Source: Pseudomonas sp.
GTDB lineage: Bacteria; Pseudomonadota; Gammaproteobacteria; Pseudomonadales; Pseudomonadaceae
NCBI RefSeq assembly: GCF_030690725.1
Contig: NZ_JAUYGD010000026.1
Span: 1-40,727, forward strand
Direction of reading: 5' to 3'
DNA: 40,727 nucleotides
This document shows positions 8,702 through 16,617 of this stretch, in pieces (the stretch's first letter is position 1; every line of letters begins with the position of its first letter). The position numbers and the translations under genes were made by a program. The notes beneath the pieces were generated by a model, which was given only the letters and a program-made list of their open reading frames with translations, was not told the DNA's origin and ran no database searches.

Positions 8702-9781
8702 TTATGGCTGCACGCTGCTGGCCAGCGGCGCTTTACGCAGTTCATCGGCCCAGGCCAGCAGCGGCACCTGCACCTCGGGTTGCCAGATGCGCGCCCACAA
8801 CAGCTGCAGGCGCGAGAAGTCGCCGCGGTCCATCGGCAGGCGCTGGATGTTGTCATGCACGCGCCACTGGCCGTTTTCCAGGGTGGCAAAGTCGAAGCGG
8901 AAAGGGTGGAAACCGGTCATGCCCAGGCGGATATCGGTCACCACCAACTGCTCGCCCAACTGGTCGTAGCGCAGCACGCCATCGGTAAACCAGGCCAGTC
9001 GTGCATGCGCCGGTGAGTCGGCCAGGGCCGCCGCCAGGTGCGTGCCACGAGGGATGCGCGCCAGCTCTGGCGGCGCATCGTCAAACCAGCTGACCAGCGC
9101 CTCATGGTAATCCTCACCATCGAGCACGATCACCCGCCACAGCAGGCTGTTGAACGGCGTGGTGGTGCTGAAGATCTGCTGCGCCTCGATGCCCTGGCGC
9201 GCCAGCTCGGCTTCCACGCGTTGTTCGGCCATATATTTGCCGCCCAGGGTAAAGCCCAGGTACAGCGAGGAAATCAGCAAGGCTAGAGCCGGCGCTTTGG
9301 CCGCCGTGTTCTGCTGGCCCTGGTCGCGTAAGCCATAGAGCAGCCCCAGCGCCACGGCAATACACAGCGGCACGGTGTACAGCGGGTCGATGATAAAGAT
9401 GCTCGACCAGGCGGTGGGAATCGGCGTTAGCGGCCACAGCAGCTGGGTGCCGTAGCTGGTAAAGCTGTCGAGCAGTGGATGGGTAATCAGCACCAGCCAC
9501 AGGGTGATAAATAGCCGCTGCGATGAATAACCAGGGTTATGCCGGAATCGTCGGGTTAGCCAGGCCAGTACTAGCGCCAGACCGGTAAGGACAAACAGCG
9601 AGTGGCTGAAGCCACGGTGATAGGTCATATCAGCCACGGCGTCGCCGTAATCGATGACCACATCCAGATCCGGCAGCGTGCCGAGCATGGCTCCATACAA
9701 AAGCGCCTTACGCCCCTGCCAGCGGCCGAGCAGTGCGCCCTGAATAGTGGCGCCAAGTACCGCCTGGGTTATCGAGTCCAT
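8702..9781 (-). CDS. YdjM-type inner-membrane metal-dependent hydrolase (DUF457)
   Basis: A 359-residue membrane protein of the YdjM/DUF457 family, annotated as membrane-bound metal-dependent hydrolases but with no firmly known substrate. The family signature is at the N-terminus: MDSITQAVLGATIQGALLG, then GTLPDLDVVIDYG and YHRGFSHSL, giving the histidine and aspartate residues expected to bind metal. About four to five hydrophobic segments lie in residues 1-180, followed by a mostly soluble C-terminal half. It is transcribed towards chemoreceptor 2, whose start is 90 bp away. In E. coli ydjM is LexA-controlled; no SOS box was recognised here. The exact biochemical role is unknown. Confidence 0.82.
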   Translation of the reverse strand: MDSITQAVLGATIQGALLGRWQGRKALLYGAMLGTLPDLDVVIDYGDAVADMTYHRGFSHSLFVLTGLALVLAWLTRRFRHNPGYSSQRLFITLWLVLITHPLLDSFTSYGTQLLWPLTPIPTAWSSIFIIDPLYTVPLCIAVALGLLYGLRDQGQQNTAAKAPALALLISSLYLGFTLGGKYMAEQRVEAELARQGIEAQQIFSTTTPFNSLLWRVIVLDGEDYHEALVSWFDDAPPELARIPRGTHLAAALADSPAHARLAWFTDGVLRYDQLGEQLVVTDIRLGMTGFHPFRFDFATLENGQWRVHDNIQRLPMDRGDFSRLQLLWARIWQPEVQVPLLAWADELRKAPLASSVQP

Positions 9782-9888
9782 GACCGATCTCTGAATTAAA
9801 CAGGCGGCTAAATTAGCCGAACGCCCAGGTTTTGGCAGCGGCTAATTTTCAAGCAAAGGTTTCAATGGGCATGCCTGGCAACAGCCTG

Positions 9889-11526
9889 CTAGAGCTTGAA
9901 GAAGCTGACCTTGTCAGTCAGGCGATTGGCCAAGGTAGCCAGTTCGCGGCTGGAGGCAGCCACCTGTTCGGAGCCGGAGGAGGTTTCCAGGGTGGCGCTG
10001 TGGATGCGGTTGATGTTCTGGTTGACCTCTTCGGCCACCGCGCTCTGTTCTTCCGAGGCGCTGGCGATCTGGGCGTTCATTTCGTTGATGGCGGTGACTT
10101 CGCTGCGGATCTTGTTCAGCGCCGTTTCGGCCTGGCCGGTCTGCTCGACGGTCTGCTGGGCCAGTTGACGGCTGTTGCGCATCACCTCTGCGGCTTTGCC
10201 GGCACCTTCCTGCAGTTTGCCGATCATGCCGCGAATTTCCCGCGTCGAATCCTGGGTACGGGTGGCCAGCGAACGCACTTCGTCGGCCACCACGGCAAAG
10301 CCACGGCCATGTTCGCCGGCCCGCGCAGCCTCGATGGCGGCGTTAAGGGCCAGCAGGTTGGTCTGCTCGGCAATGGCGGTAATCACCTCGATGATCTTCT
10401 CGATGCTTTCGCTGTCTGTGGACACCTGCTGCACGCTTTCGGCGGCGCTTTCCAGGGTGCGCGCCAGGTTCTGGATGGCGCTGGCGGTGGCGCTGACCAC
10501 CTGATTGCCGGTGGCGACTTCGCTGTCGGCATTGCGAGTGGCGGAAGCTGCGCTGGCGGCGTAGTTGGCCACTTCATTGACGGTGGCCGCCATCTGGTTG
10601 ATGGCGGTGGCCATTTGCTCTGCCTCGCTGGACTGCAGGCGAATCTGCTGATTGTTACTGTCGGAGGTGGTCAGCAGTTGGTCCGAGGCCAGGGTCAGTT
10701 CACCGGCGGCACTGCGCACCTGGGTGATGGTCTCGGCCAGGTGCTTGACCATGTCCTGCAGGGCGCCCATAACGCTGTCCGGGTAGCGGGTTTGAATGCG
10801 TTGATTGAGTTCGCCATTGGCCAGGCGCTGGATAATCTCGGCGACTTTGTAAGGCTCGGCGCCCAGTGTGGATTTCAACTTGTTGATGATAATCAGTGAC
10901 ACACCAATGCTCAGCAGCACAGCGGCGGCAGTGATCAGCAGAATCAACATTTGAAAGCCTCCAGCGGCCTCACGTACTGCACCAATATCCTTACCGATCT
11001 CTTGTTCCTGATGGTCGATATAGGCGTTGATGCGCTTGAGCCATTCGCCATAAGCCGGCGAGGCTTGCGCCATCAGCAGGCTTTCGGCCGCGTCCGTATC
11101 GCCTCGGCTACGCAGGTTGATCAGTTGCTCGGTCAGGGTCAGGGTGCTGCGCTCGATAGCTTGAATATCGCTCAACAGGCGCTGTTCGGTGGGCGTTGGC
11201 GCTTGTTCGCGCAGCAGGCTATCCATGGCTCGGGCTGACTCCTGATAGAAGTCCTTGAGCCGCTGAATTTCTGCCAGTTGGCGGTTCAGCGCCGCGTCGT
11301 TATCCACCAGCACCGCATCGCGAATGGCGATGGCGCGGTCATGCACGCTGCCACGGAAGTTGATGGCATAACGCTGCTTGAGCGAAGCCCCTTCACTGAC
11401 TGCGGTCAGGGTTTCGTCGATAAAGTCAACGCGCATTACACCGATAAGGGTAATCAGGATCATCAGCGACAGAATCAAGCCAAATCCAAGGCTCAGGCGT
11501 TGCGCAATACTCAATTGTGATTGCAT
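9889..11526 (-). CDS. methyl-accepting chemotaxis protein with four-helix-bundle sensor (chemoreceptor 3)
   Basis: Membrane chemoreceptor of 545 residues: membrane segment 1 (about 10-32), a periplasmic sensor of about 155 residues with the motif [20 protein letters not shown] typical of the 4HB_MCP sensor family, membrane segment 2 (about 191-213), HAMP, and the MA domain with its conserved tip around 385-420. The conserved arginines of the sensor motif suggest an anionic ligand, but I cannot name it. GGAG lies 8 nt before the ATG. A sigma-28-like promoter lies about 150 bp upstream. It has no CheR-docking pentapeptide (ends DKVSFFKL). It is not closely similar in its sensor to the other three receptors in the window, so they are not recent tandem duplicates. 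Confidence 0.93.
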   Translation of the reverse strand: MQSQLSIAQRLSLGFGLILSLMILITLIGVMRVDFIDETLTAVSEGASLKQRYAINFRGSVHDRAIAIRDAVLVDNDAALNRQLAEIQRLKDFYQESARAMDSLLREQAPTPTEQRLLSDIQAIERSTLTLTEQLINLRSRGDTDAAESLLMAQASPAYGEWLKRINAYIDHQEQEIGKDIGAVREAAGGFQMLILLITAAAVLLSIGVSLIIINKLKSTLGAEPYKVAEIIQRLANGELNQRIQTRYPDSVMGALQDMVKHLAETITQVRSAAGELTLASDQLLTTSDSNNQQIRLQSSEAEQMATAINQMAATVNEVANYAASAASATRNADSEVATGNQVVSATASAIQNLARTLESAAESVQQVSTDSESIEKIIEVITAIAEQTNLLALNAAIEAARAGEHGRGFAVVADEVRSLATRTQDSTREIRGMIGKLQEGAGKAAEVMRNSRQLAQQTVEQTGQAETALNKIRSEVTAINEMNAQIASASEEQSAVAEEVNQNINRIHSATLETSSGSEQVAASSRELATLANRLTDKVSFFKL

Positions 11527-11679
11527 GAAATCGACTCCTCTTGCCCCTCGGGGCGGCGACTGCTTACTGCGTTAAGGGGAGGCTCAGCAGGTGGTGAGTA
11601 CTCTCTTGTGCAAATCTTATACAGAATATTTGGGTTGTACAGTTTTGTTTTAGGTTTTAGCCGTAATGGCAGATGGCCG

Positions 11680-11706
11680 GTATCGGCGCTACGCAGGAGT
11701 CCATGA
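11680..11706 (-). promoter_or_regulatory. sigma-28-like promoter for chemoreceptor 3
   Basis: Read on the minus strand: TCAT (11706-11703), a 15-nt spacer and GCCGATAC (11687-11680), seven of eight bases of the flagellar -10. The -35 is weak but resembles the TCAAG form used in Pseudomonas. Confidence 0.45.
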
Positions 11707-11859
11707 AATGGCTGGAATGCCCGCAAATAGGCGGTTTATTGCGGTTCATGAAGGGCAGAGTTGATCTGCCAGGCGGAGCAGAAGATGATCTTTAGGGTTA
11801 TACTAAAGTTGTACAAGTAGGGCGCTCGGGCTGTAAGAGGCTTATACAGATTCATCATG

Positions 11860-11884
11860 CACAGGCCGCTGTAAACGGCCTGTG
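11860..11884 (-). terminator. hairpin after the MocR-type regulator gene
   Basis: Perfect 9-bp arms CACAGGCCG (11860-11868) and CGGCCTGTG (11876-11884) with a 7-nt loop lie 9 bp past the stop of the regulator gene. No T-run follows in that direction, so termination strength is uncertain. Confidence 0.5.
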
Positions 11885-11893
11885 TAGCCTTGA

Positions 11894-13360
11894 TCAGAAC
11901 GAGGCGAGAATGCGCCCCAGCACGGTCATGGCTTGCTCGCTTTGCGCATCCCAAGGGTGACCGTAATTCAGGCGGGCGCAGTTGCCGAAGCGGCGGGTGG
12001 CGGAGAAGATCGGTCCCGGCGCCAGGCTGATACCCTGGGCCAGGGCCAGTTGAAACAGGCGCAGCGCATCGACCTGTTCGGGGAACTCGAACCAGAGAAA
12101 GTAACCGCCGCACGGTCGGGTCACCTTGGTGTTGGCCGGGAAGTGCCGCGCGGCCGAGGCGAGCATCGAGGCCTGCTGCGCTTCCAGGGCATGGCGCAAC
12201 TTGCGCAGGTGGCGGTCATAGCCGCCGTGTTGCAGATAATCGGCCAGGGCGGCCTGGGCCGGTACGGAAGGCGAGATGGTGGTCATCAGCTTGAGCCGGC
12301 TGATCTGCTCGGCATAGCGCCCACCGGCCACCCAGCCAACCCGGTAACCCGGCGCCAGGCATTTGGAAAACGAGCCGCAGTGCATCACCAGGCCTTCACG
12401 GTCGAAGCTCTTTACCGGCTTCGGCGGCTGGCTGCCGAAGTACAGCTCGGCGTAGACGTCATCCTCGATCAGCGGCACCTGATGGCGCTGCAGCAGTTCA
12501 TACAGCGCGCGCTTCTTGTCATCACTCATGCTCGCGCCCAGCGGATTCTGCAGGCTACTCATAAACCAGCAGGCCTTGATCTGCAGGCTGGCCAGGCGCT
12601 CGCTCAGCACGTCCAAGTCGATGCCTTCACGCGGGTTGACCGGGATTTCCACGGCCTTGAGCTTTAACCGTTCCAGCACCTGCAGCGTGGCGTAGAAGGC
12701 CGGGGCCTCGATGGCTACCAGATCGCCCGGTTGGGTCACGCATTGCAGGCACAGATTCAGCGCCTCCATGGCGCCGCTGGTGATTACCAGTTCCTCCAGC
12801 GGCAGCATCACGCCGCTGACCATATAACGCAGGGCAATCTGCCGGCGCAGGTTGGGGTTGCCCTCGGTCATATCGGCGATCACCGCCTGCGGCTGCATAT
12901 CGCGCAGGCTGTGCGCCATAGAGCGCGCCAGGCGCTGCAGGGGGAATAACTGCGGGCTGGGGAAGGCTGAGCCAAACGGTACGGTACTGGGGTCTTTCAG
13001 CGAAGCGAGCACCGAGAACACCAGCTCGCTGACATCCACCTCGGTGGTTTGCGTCGGCTGCTTGCTGGTTTCCGGCTCTGCCAGGGAATGCCGCGCCAGT
13101 TCGCGAACGAAGTAGCCGGAGCGAGCACGGGCCTGGATCAAGCCGCGGTCTTCCAGCAGGTAATAGGCCTGGAACACCGTGGATGGACTGACCCCATAGC
13201 TGCGGCTGGCGTGGCGTACCGAGGGCACCTTTTCGCCAGGGGCGAGCATGCCGCTGCGGATCAGTTCGGCAATCTGCTCGGCGAATTTCTCGTAGCGTTT
13301 CATCGGGTCCGTAGGGGCGGCCAGTAGATGACCGCACTCTACGGGGAGTTGCTTGGTCAT
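11894..13360 (-). CDS. MocR/GntR-family regulator with aminotransferase-like domain
   Basis: A transcription factor joining a GntR-type winged helix (about residues 22-90, KVPSVRHASRSYGVSPSTVFQAY) to a fold-type I aminotransferase-like domain (about 110-485). The PLP-binding set is intact: Asp300 or Asp301 with Tyr303, the Schiff-base Lys333 in GSFSKCLAPGYRVGW and Arg340. Family members (PdxR, GabR, TauR) sense PLP or amino compounds and usually control nearby genes, but the target here is unknown. It starts 7 bp after ccoG on the same strand and may be co-transcribed with it. The start at 13360 gives 488 residues; an in-frame ATG at 13303 (Met20) with CGGAC upstream is an equally credible start and closer to the usual family N-terminus. 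Confidence 0.9.
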   Translation of the reverse strand: MTKQLPVECGHLLAAPTDPMKRYEKFAEQIAELIRSGMLAPGEKVPSVRHASRSYGVSPSTVFQAYYLLEDRGLIQARARSGYFVRELARHSLAEPETSKQPTQTTEVDVSELVFSVLASLKDPSTVPFGSAFPSPQLFPLQRLARSMAHSLRDMQPQAVIADMTEGNPNLRRQIALRYMVSGVMLPLEELVITSGAMEALNLCLQCVTQPGDLVAIEAPAFYATLQVLERLKLKAVEIPVNPREGIDLDVLSERLASLQIKACWFMSSLQNPLGASMSDDKKRALYELLQRHQVPLIEDDVYAELYFGSQPPKPVKSFDREGLVMHCGSFSKCLAPGYRVGWVAGGRYAEQISRLKLMTTISPSVPAQAALADYLQHGGYDRHLRKLRHALEAQQASMLASAARHFPANTKVTRPCGGYFLWFEFPEQVDALRLFQLALAQGISLAPGPIFSATRRFGNCARLNYGHPWDAQSEQAMTVLGRILASF

Positions 13361-13367
13361 GCGACAG

Positions 13368-14783
13368 TCAGCGCCCGCGCGGCGAGAGAAAAACGCTCTG
13401 CGTTTGCGCCTGCTCGCTGGTATCGGCCAGGTTGTGGATCACAAAGCGCACGGGCAGAGCGCTGGCCTCGGTCTGTTCGCTCTCCAGCACCACGGTCACC
13501 GGCACATCGAGAATTTCCCCAGGCTTTAGCTGCAACTGCTGCGGTGCATCCAGGCGCAGACCGGGGCTGTCGACCAACGACAGACCATAGCGCTGCGGCT
13601 GCTGGGTCTTGTTGATCACCTTGAGCAGGTAGGTGTTCTCGATTTGCCCCAGCTGGTTTTCGCGGAACATGCTGCGGTCCTTGGCCGAGTCGATGGACAG
13701 CATCGAGCGCGCACTCAAGGCCCAGACAAAGGCGGCGAGCATCAACACCAGGGCGATGCCGTAGCCGATCAACCGTGGCCGCAGCCAGTGGGTCTTGCCG
13801 CCCTGCAGCTCGCGTTCGGAGTGATAGCCGACCAGGCCTCGGGCATAGCCCATCTTGTCCATAACCGAATCGCAGGCATCGATACAGGCGCCGCAGCTGA
13901 TGCAGTCGATCTGCAGGCCATCGCGGATATCGATGCCGGTCGGGCAGACCTGCACGCACATATAGCAGTCGATGCAATCGCCCAGGCCCTCGGCCTTGTG
14001 GTCGCTGTCTTTCTTGCGCGGGCCACGGCCTTCGCCGCGCTTGGCGTCGTAGGCCACCAGCAGGGTGTCGTCGTCAAACATCGCACTCTGGAAGCGCGAG
14101 TAGGGGCACATATGTACGCAGACCTTCTCGCGCAGCCAGCCGGCGTTGAGGTAGGTGGCGGCCATAAAGAACAACACCCACACCAGGGTGCCGCCGTCCA
14201 GTTGCAGGCGCAGCAGGTCGCTGGAAAGTTCGCGGATCGGCGTGAAGTAACCGATAAAGGTCAGCGCCGTGAGCAGGCTGACGCCCAGCCAGATCGCGTG
14301 CTTGGCGCTGCGCCGCGCCAGCTTGTTCAGCGACCAGGGCGCGGCATCCAGCTTGACCCGCTGATGGCGCTCGCCTTCGGTAACTTTCTCCGCCCACATG
14401 AAGACCCAGGTCCACACACTCTGCGGGCAGGTGTAGCCACACCACACCCGCCCAGCCACCACGGTGATGGTGAACAGGCCAAAGGCGGCAATGATCAGCA
14501 GCGCTGAGAGCAGGGTGAAGTCCTGCGGCCAGAAGGTCGCGCCAAAGATGTAGTAACGATGCTCCGCCAGGTTCCACAACACCGCCTGGCGCCCGTCCCA
14601 GTCCAGCCAGGCGGTGCCGAAAAAGATCAGAAACAGCAAGCCGGCGCCGTACAGGCGCAGATTGCGAAAGCGGCCGCTAAAGCTGCGGGTATGAATCGGT
14701 CCGCCAGCTTGTGACGGCGTCAGGCGGATAGGCTGGCGCGGGTCGATGGTCTCGATGATCTGCGCGGGAATACGTTCGCTCAT
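13368..14783 (-). CDS. ccoG: cytochrome c oxidase accessory protein CcoG (RdxA/FixG-type)
   Basis: Inner-membrane iron-sulfur protein needed for maturation of cbb3-type oxidase; the family is reported to reduce copper for delivery to the oxidase. It has a soluble N-terminus, about five membrane segments, an N-terminal CGYTCP motif, and two complete ferredoxin cysteine sets in the middle (CIDCYMCVQVCP and CISCGACIDACD), each able to hold a 4Fe-4S cluster. The C-terminal part is a periplasmic immunoglobulin-like domain. Length (471) is normal. GAGG precedes the ATG by 6 nt. It is separated from any ccoNOPQ or ccoHIS genes, which are not in this window, and instead pairs with a MocR regulator 7 bp downstream. 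No clear Anr box was found upstream. Confidence 0.95.
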   Translation of the reverse strand: MSERIPAQIIETIDPRQPIRLTPSQAGGPIHTRSFSGRFRNLRLYGAGLLFLIFFGTAWLDWDGRQAVLWNLAEHRYYIFGATFWPQDFTLLSALLIIAAFGLFTITVVAGRVWCGYTCPQSVWTWVFMWAEKVTEGERHQRVKLDAAPWSLNKLARRSAKHAIWLGVSLLTALTFIGYFTPIRELSSDLLRLQLDGGTLVWVLFFMAATYLNAGWLREKVCVHMCPYSRFQSAMFDDDTLLVAYDAKRGEGRGPRKKDSDHKAEGLGDCIDCYMCVQVCPTGIDIRDGLQIDCISCGACIDACDSVMDKMGYARGLVGYHSERELQGGKTHWLRPRLIGYGIALVLMLAAFVWALSARSMLSIDSAKDRSMFRENQLGQIENTYLLKVINKTQQPQRYGLSLVDSPGLRLDAPQQLQLKPGEILDVPVTVVLESEQTEASALPVRFVIHNLADTSEQAQTQSVFLSPRGR

Positions 14784-15025
14784 TACGGGCCTCGTCGGGC
14801 TTTATCAGGCGAGGCGAATGATGCGAGCGCAGCTGTTTGGATAACAGACTCAGGTTTTCCAATAAAAAGCGGATCAGATGGCGGCGCTGTGGTCGCAAGT
14901 TTTTTGATCTATGGTTTTGGAAGCCGCTGTGGGGCCTGCCTGTCAGGTGCTGGCCCACGCAGGTTCACTTGGCATCCAACCACGCAATCGACGCTGCAGG
15001 CATTGATTGCGTGCGGAGCGAATCG

Positions 15026-16408
15026 ATGAAAGCAGCTTGCGCCCACCGTCTGATGGCAATGCTCGTTGCCGTCTTGTTTGCCTGCCTTGCGGCGCAGGGG
15101 GCAGCGCTTGCCCAGGCGCGTTCGGCGCTGGTTATCGGCAACAACGCTTATGCCTTTGCGCCGCTGCTCAACCCGACCAATGATGCTGCCGATGTGACCC
15201 GCACCCTGCGCGAGGCCGGGTTTTCGGTCACCACGCTGATCGATGCCGACCGGCAAACCATGCTCGATGGCGTGGCGCAGTTTTCTGCCAAGCTCAAGTC
15301 TTCGGGCGGTGTCGGCCTGCTGTTCTTTGCCGGGCACGGGGTGCAAGTTGCGGGCGAGAATTATCTGTTGCCCATCGGCGATGGCATTGCCGATGCCTCC
15401 GAGCTGGCGGATAAGGCCGTCAGCGCCTCGGCAATGGTCCATTCCATGGCCATGTCGGGCAACGATCTCAACATCATCATTCTCGATGCTTGTCGCGACA
15501 ATCCGCTCACTGAGGTGACGTCTGGCCTGTCGCGCATCGACTCCAGCGCCAGCCTGTTTGTCTCCTATTCCACCTCGCCCGGTGCCGTGGCACTGGACGG
15601 TGAAGGGCGCAATTCACCCTATGCCAAACACCTGACGCTGGCGCTGGCGACGCCCAACCTCAATCTCGAAGAGACATTCAAGAAAACCCTCAAGGGCGTT
15701 TATCAGGAAACCAGTGGCCAGCAGACGCCCTGGTTGTCTTCGTCGTTCTTTGGCGATTTCGTGTTTCGCGGCGATAGCGGGGCTGAGGCCGGTTCTATCC
15801 CTAAACCGCATTCGAGCGGCGCTCAGACCGTGGAAGAGGCGTCTGCGCGCACCTTGACTGGGCTGTACAAGGTGTCCGGAACCAACCCGAACGGCAGCCG
15901 TTACACGGGCATGTTGGCACTGGCGCAACGTGGCGAGTTTTACGATTTCACCTGGTGGATAGGTCGTGATGTATTCAAGGGCAGGGGCGAACTGGCCGGT
16001 CGCATGCTGGTCGTGAACTGGAACGATGTGCTGCCGGTGGTCTATTCATTCGCGCCAGATGGCGTGCTCGACGGGGAATGGGCCGATGGCACAGCGACGG
16101 AGCGCCTCAGCCTTTACGCCGAGGCCAGCGGCGCCGTGCCCAAGCAGGGGCTGTATCGGGTCGAGGGGCACAACAGTGATGGTTCGCGCTATACCGGCCA
16201 GATGATGCTCGCGGGCGAAGGCAATGAATACCGCCTGAATTGGACCATTGGTGATACCAGCTATGACGGCAGCGGCAGATACAGCAGCGGGCTGATGATC
16301 GTCGATTGGGGCGGCGCAACCCCGCTGGCCTATGCCTTGGCGGCGGATGGCCGGTTGGTCGGCCTGTGGGATGGCGGTAGGGCAGCGGAAACCGCCACGC
16401 CGCAGTGA
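15026..16408 (+). CDS. secreted caspase-family (orthocaspase-like) protein with two C-terminal repeats
   Basis: A predicted exported protein of the peptidase C14 caspase fold. Residues 1-30 form a signal peptide (KAACAHRLMAMLVAVLFACL, then AAQGAALAQA). The p20-like domain (about 33-250) has the catalytic pair His104 in LLFFAGHGV and Cys156 in ILDACRDNP, and the opening ALVIGNNAYAF. After a linker come two tandem repeats of about 85 residues (about 277-365 and 374-455), each with GLY-x-V, DGSRYTG or NGSRYTG, a hydrophobic W-rich strand pattern and a closing DG-x-L-x-G-x-W; these look beta-rich. The start at 15026 has CGGAG 7 nt upstream and places the signal peptide at the N-terminus; the in-frame ATG at 14837 adds 63 basic residues and is rejected. 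Substrate and role are unknown. It is divergent from ccoG. Confidence 0.85.
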   Translation: MKAACAHRLMAMLVAVLFACLAAQGAALAQARSALVIGNNAYAFAPLLNPTNDAADVTRTLREAGFSVTTLIDADRQTMLDGVAQFSAKLKSSGGVGLLFFAGHGVQVAGENYLLPIGDGIADASELADKAVSASAMVHSMAMSGNDLNIIILDACRDNPLTEVTSGLSRIDSSASLFVSYSTSPGAVALDGEGRNSPYAKHLTLALATPNLNLEETFKKTLKGVYQETSGQQTPWLSSSFFGDFVFRGDSGAEAGSIPKPHSSGAQTVEEASARTLTGLYKVSGTNPNGSRYTGMLALAQRGEFYDFTWWIGRDVFKGRGELAGRMLVVNWNDVLPVVYSFAPDGVLDGEWADGTATERLSLYAEASGAVPKQGLYRVEGHNSDGSRYTGQMMLAGEGNEYRLNWTIGDTSYDGSGRYSSGLMIVDWGGATPLAYALAADGRLVGLWDGGRAAETATPQ

Positions 16409-16489
16409 GTGTGTGAGTGCTCACGGCTTTGCTCGTCCGCGCTGCTGCGTGGCGACCTCAAGTTCTGTTAGCTGTTGCTGTTTTCCCGC

Positions 16490-16516
16490 TAAAACGCCGC
16501 AGATATGTGCCGCAAC
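16490..16516 (+). promoter_or_regulatory. sigma-28-like promoter for chemoreceptor 4
   Basis: TAAA (16490-16493), exactly 15 nt, then GCCGCAAC (16509-16516); the -10 agrees with GCCGATAA at GCCG and one A. Spacing is ideal but the -10 is imperfect. Confidence 0.4.
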
Positions 16517-16555
16517 CCCGCGTTAGAGCGTCAGCACAGGCCTTGTGCTGGCTTC

Positions 16556-16566
16556 AACAAAAACAA
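16556..16566 (+). promoter_or_regulatory. A-rich Hfq/Crc-like motif in chemoreceptor 4 leader
   Basis: AACAAAAACAA fits an extended AAn repeat and touches the first arm of the hairpin that covers the ribosome site. Binding by Hfq/Crc is inferred. Confidence 0.4.
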
Positions 16567-16614
16567 TTCTCCAGCGAAACCTGAACTGCCTGTCAGAACG
16601 ACAGTTGGAGAATT
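16565..16614 (+). promoter_or_regulatory. structured leader covering the ribosome site of chemoreceptor 4
   Basis: AATTCTCCA (16565-16573) and TGGAGAATT (16606-16614) are perfect 9-bp inverted arms; between them CTGTC (16590-16594) and GACAG (16600-16604) form a second hairpin. The outer arm contains GGAG, the ribosome site 7 nt before the ATG at 16618, so the fold would limit translation. Confidence 0.5.
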
Positions 16615-16617
16615 CTT

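Larger units (their letters stand above)
11527..11893. other. non-coding region upstream of chemoreceptor 3
   Basis: 367 bp without a supported gene. It holds a sigma-28-like promoter on the minus strand, five TTRTAC-type elements at 11617, 11635, 11798, 11809 and 11842, and a hairpin just after the MocR gene. It is more AT-rich than the flanking genes. Confidence 0.55.

Noticed and set aside
11894..13360. Metabolic aminotransferase
   Set aside because: An N-terminal GntR winged helix is fused in frame, so this is a MocR-type regulator.
14837..15025. 63-residue N-terminal extension of the caspase-fold gene
   Set aside because: It is basic and Trp-rich, has no ribosome site, and would place the signal peptide internally; the ATG at 15026 has CGGAG upstream.
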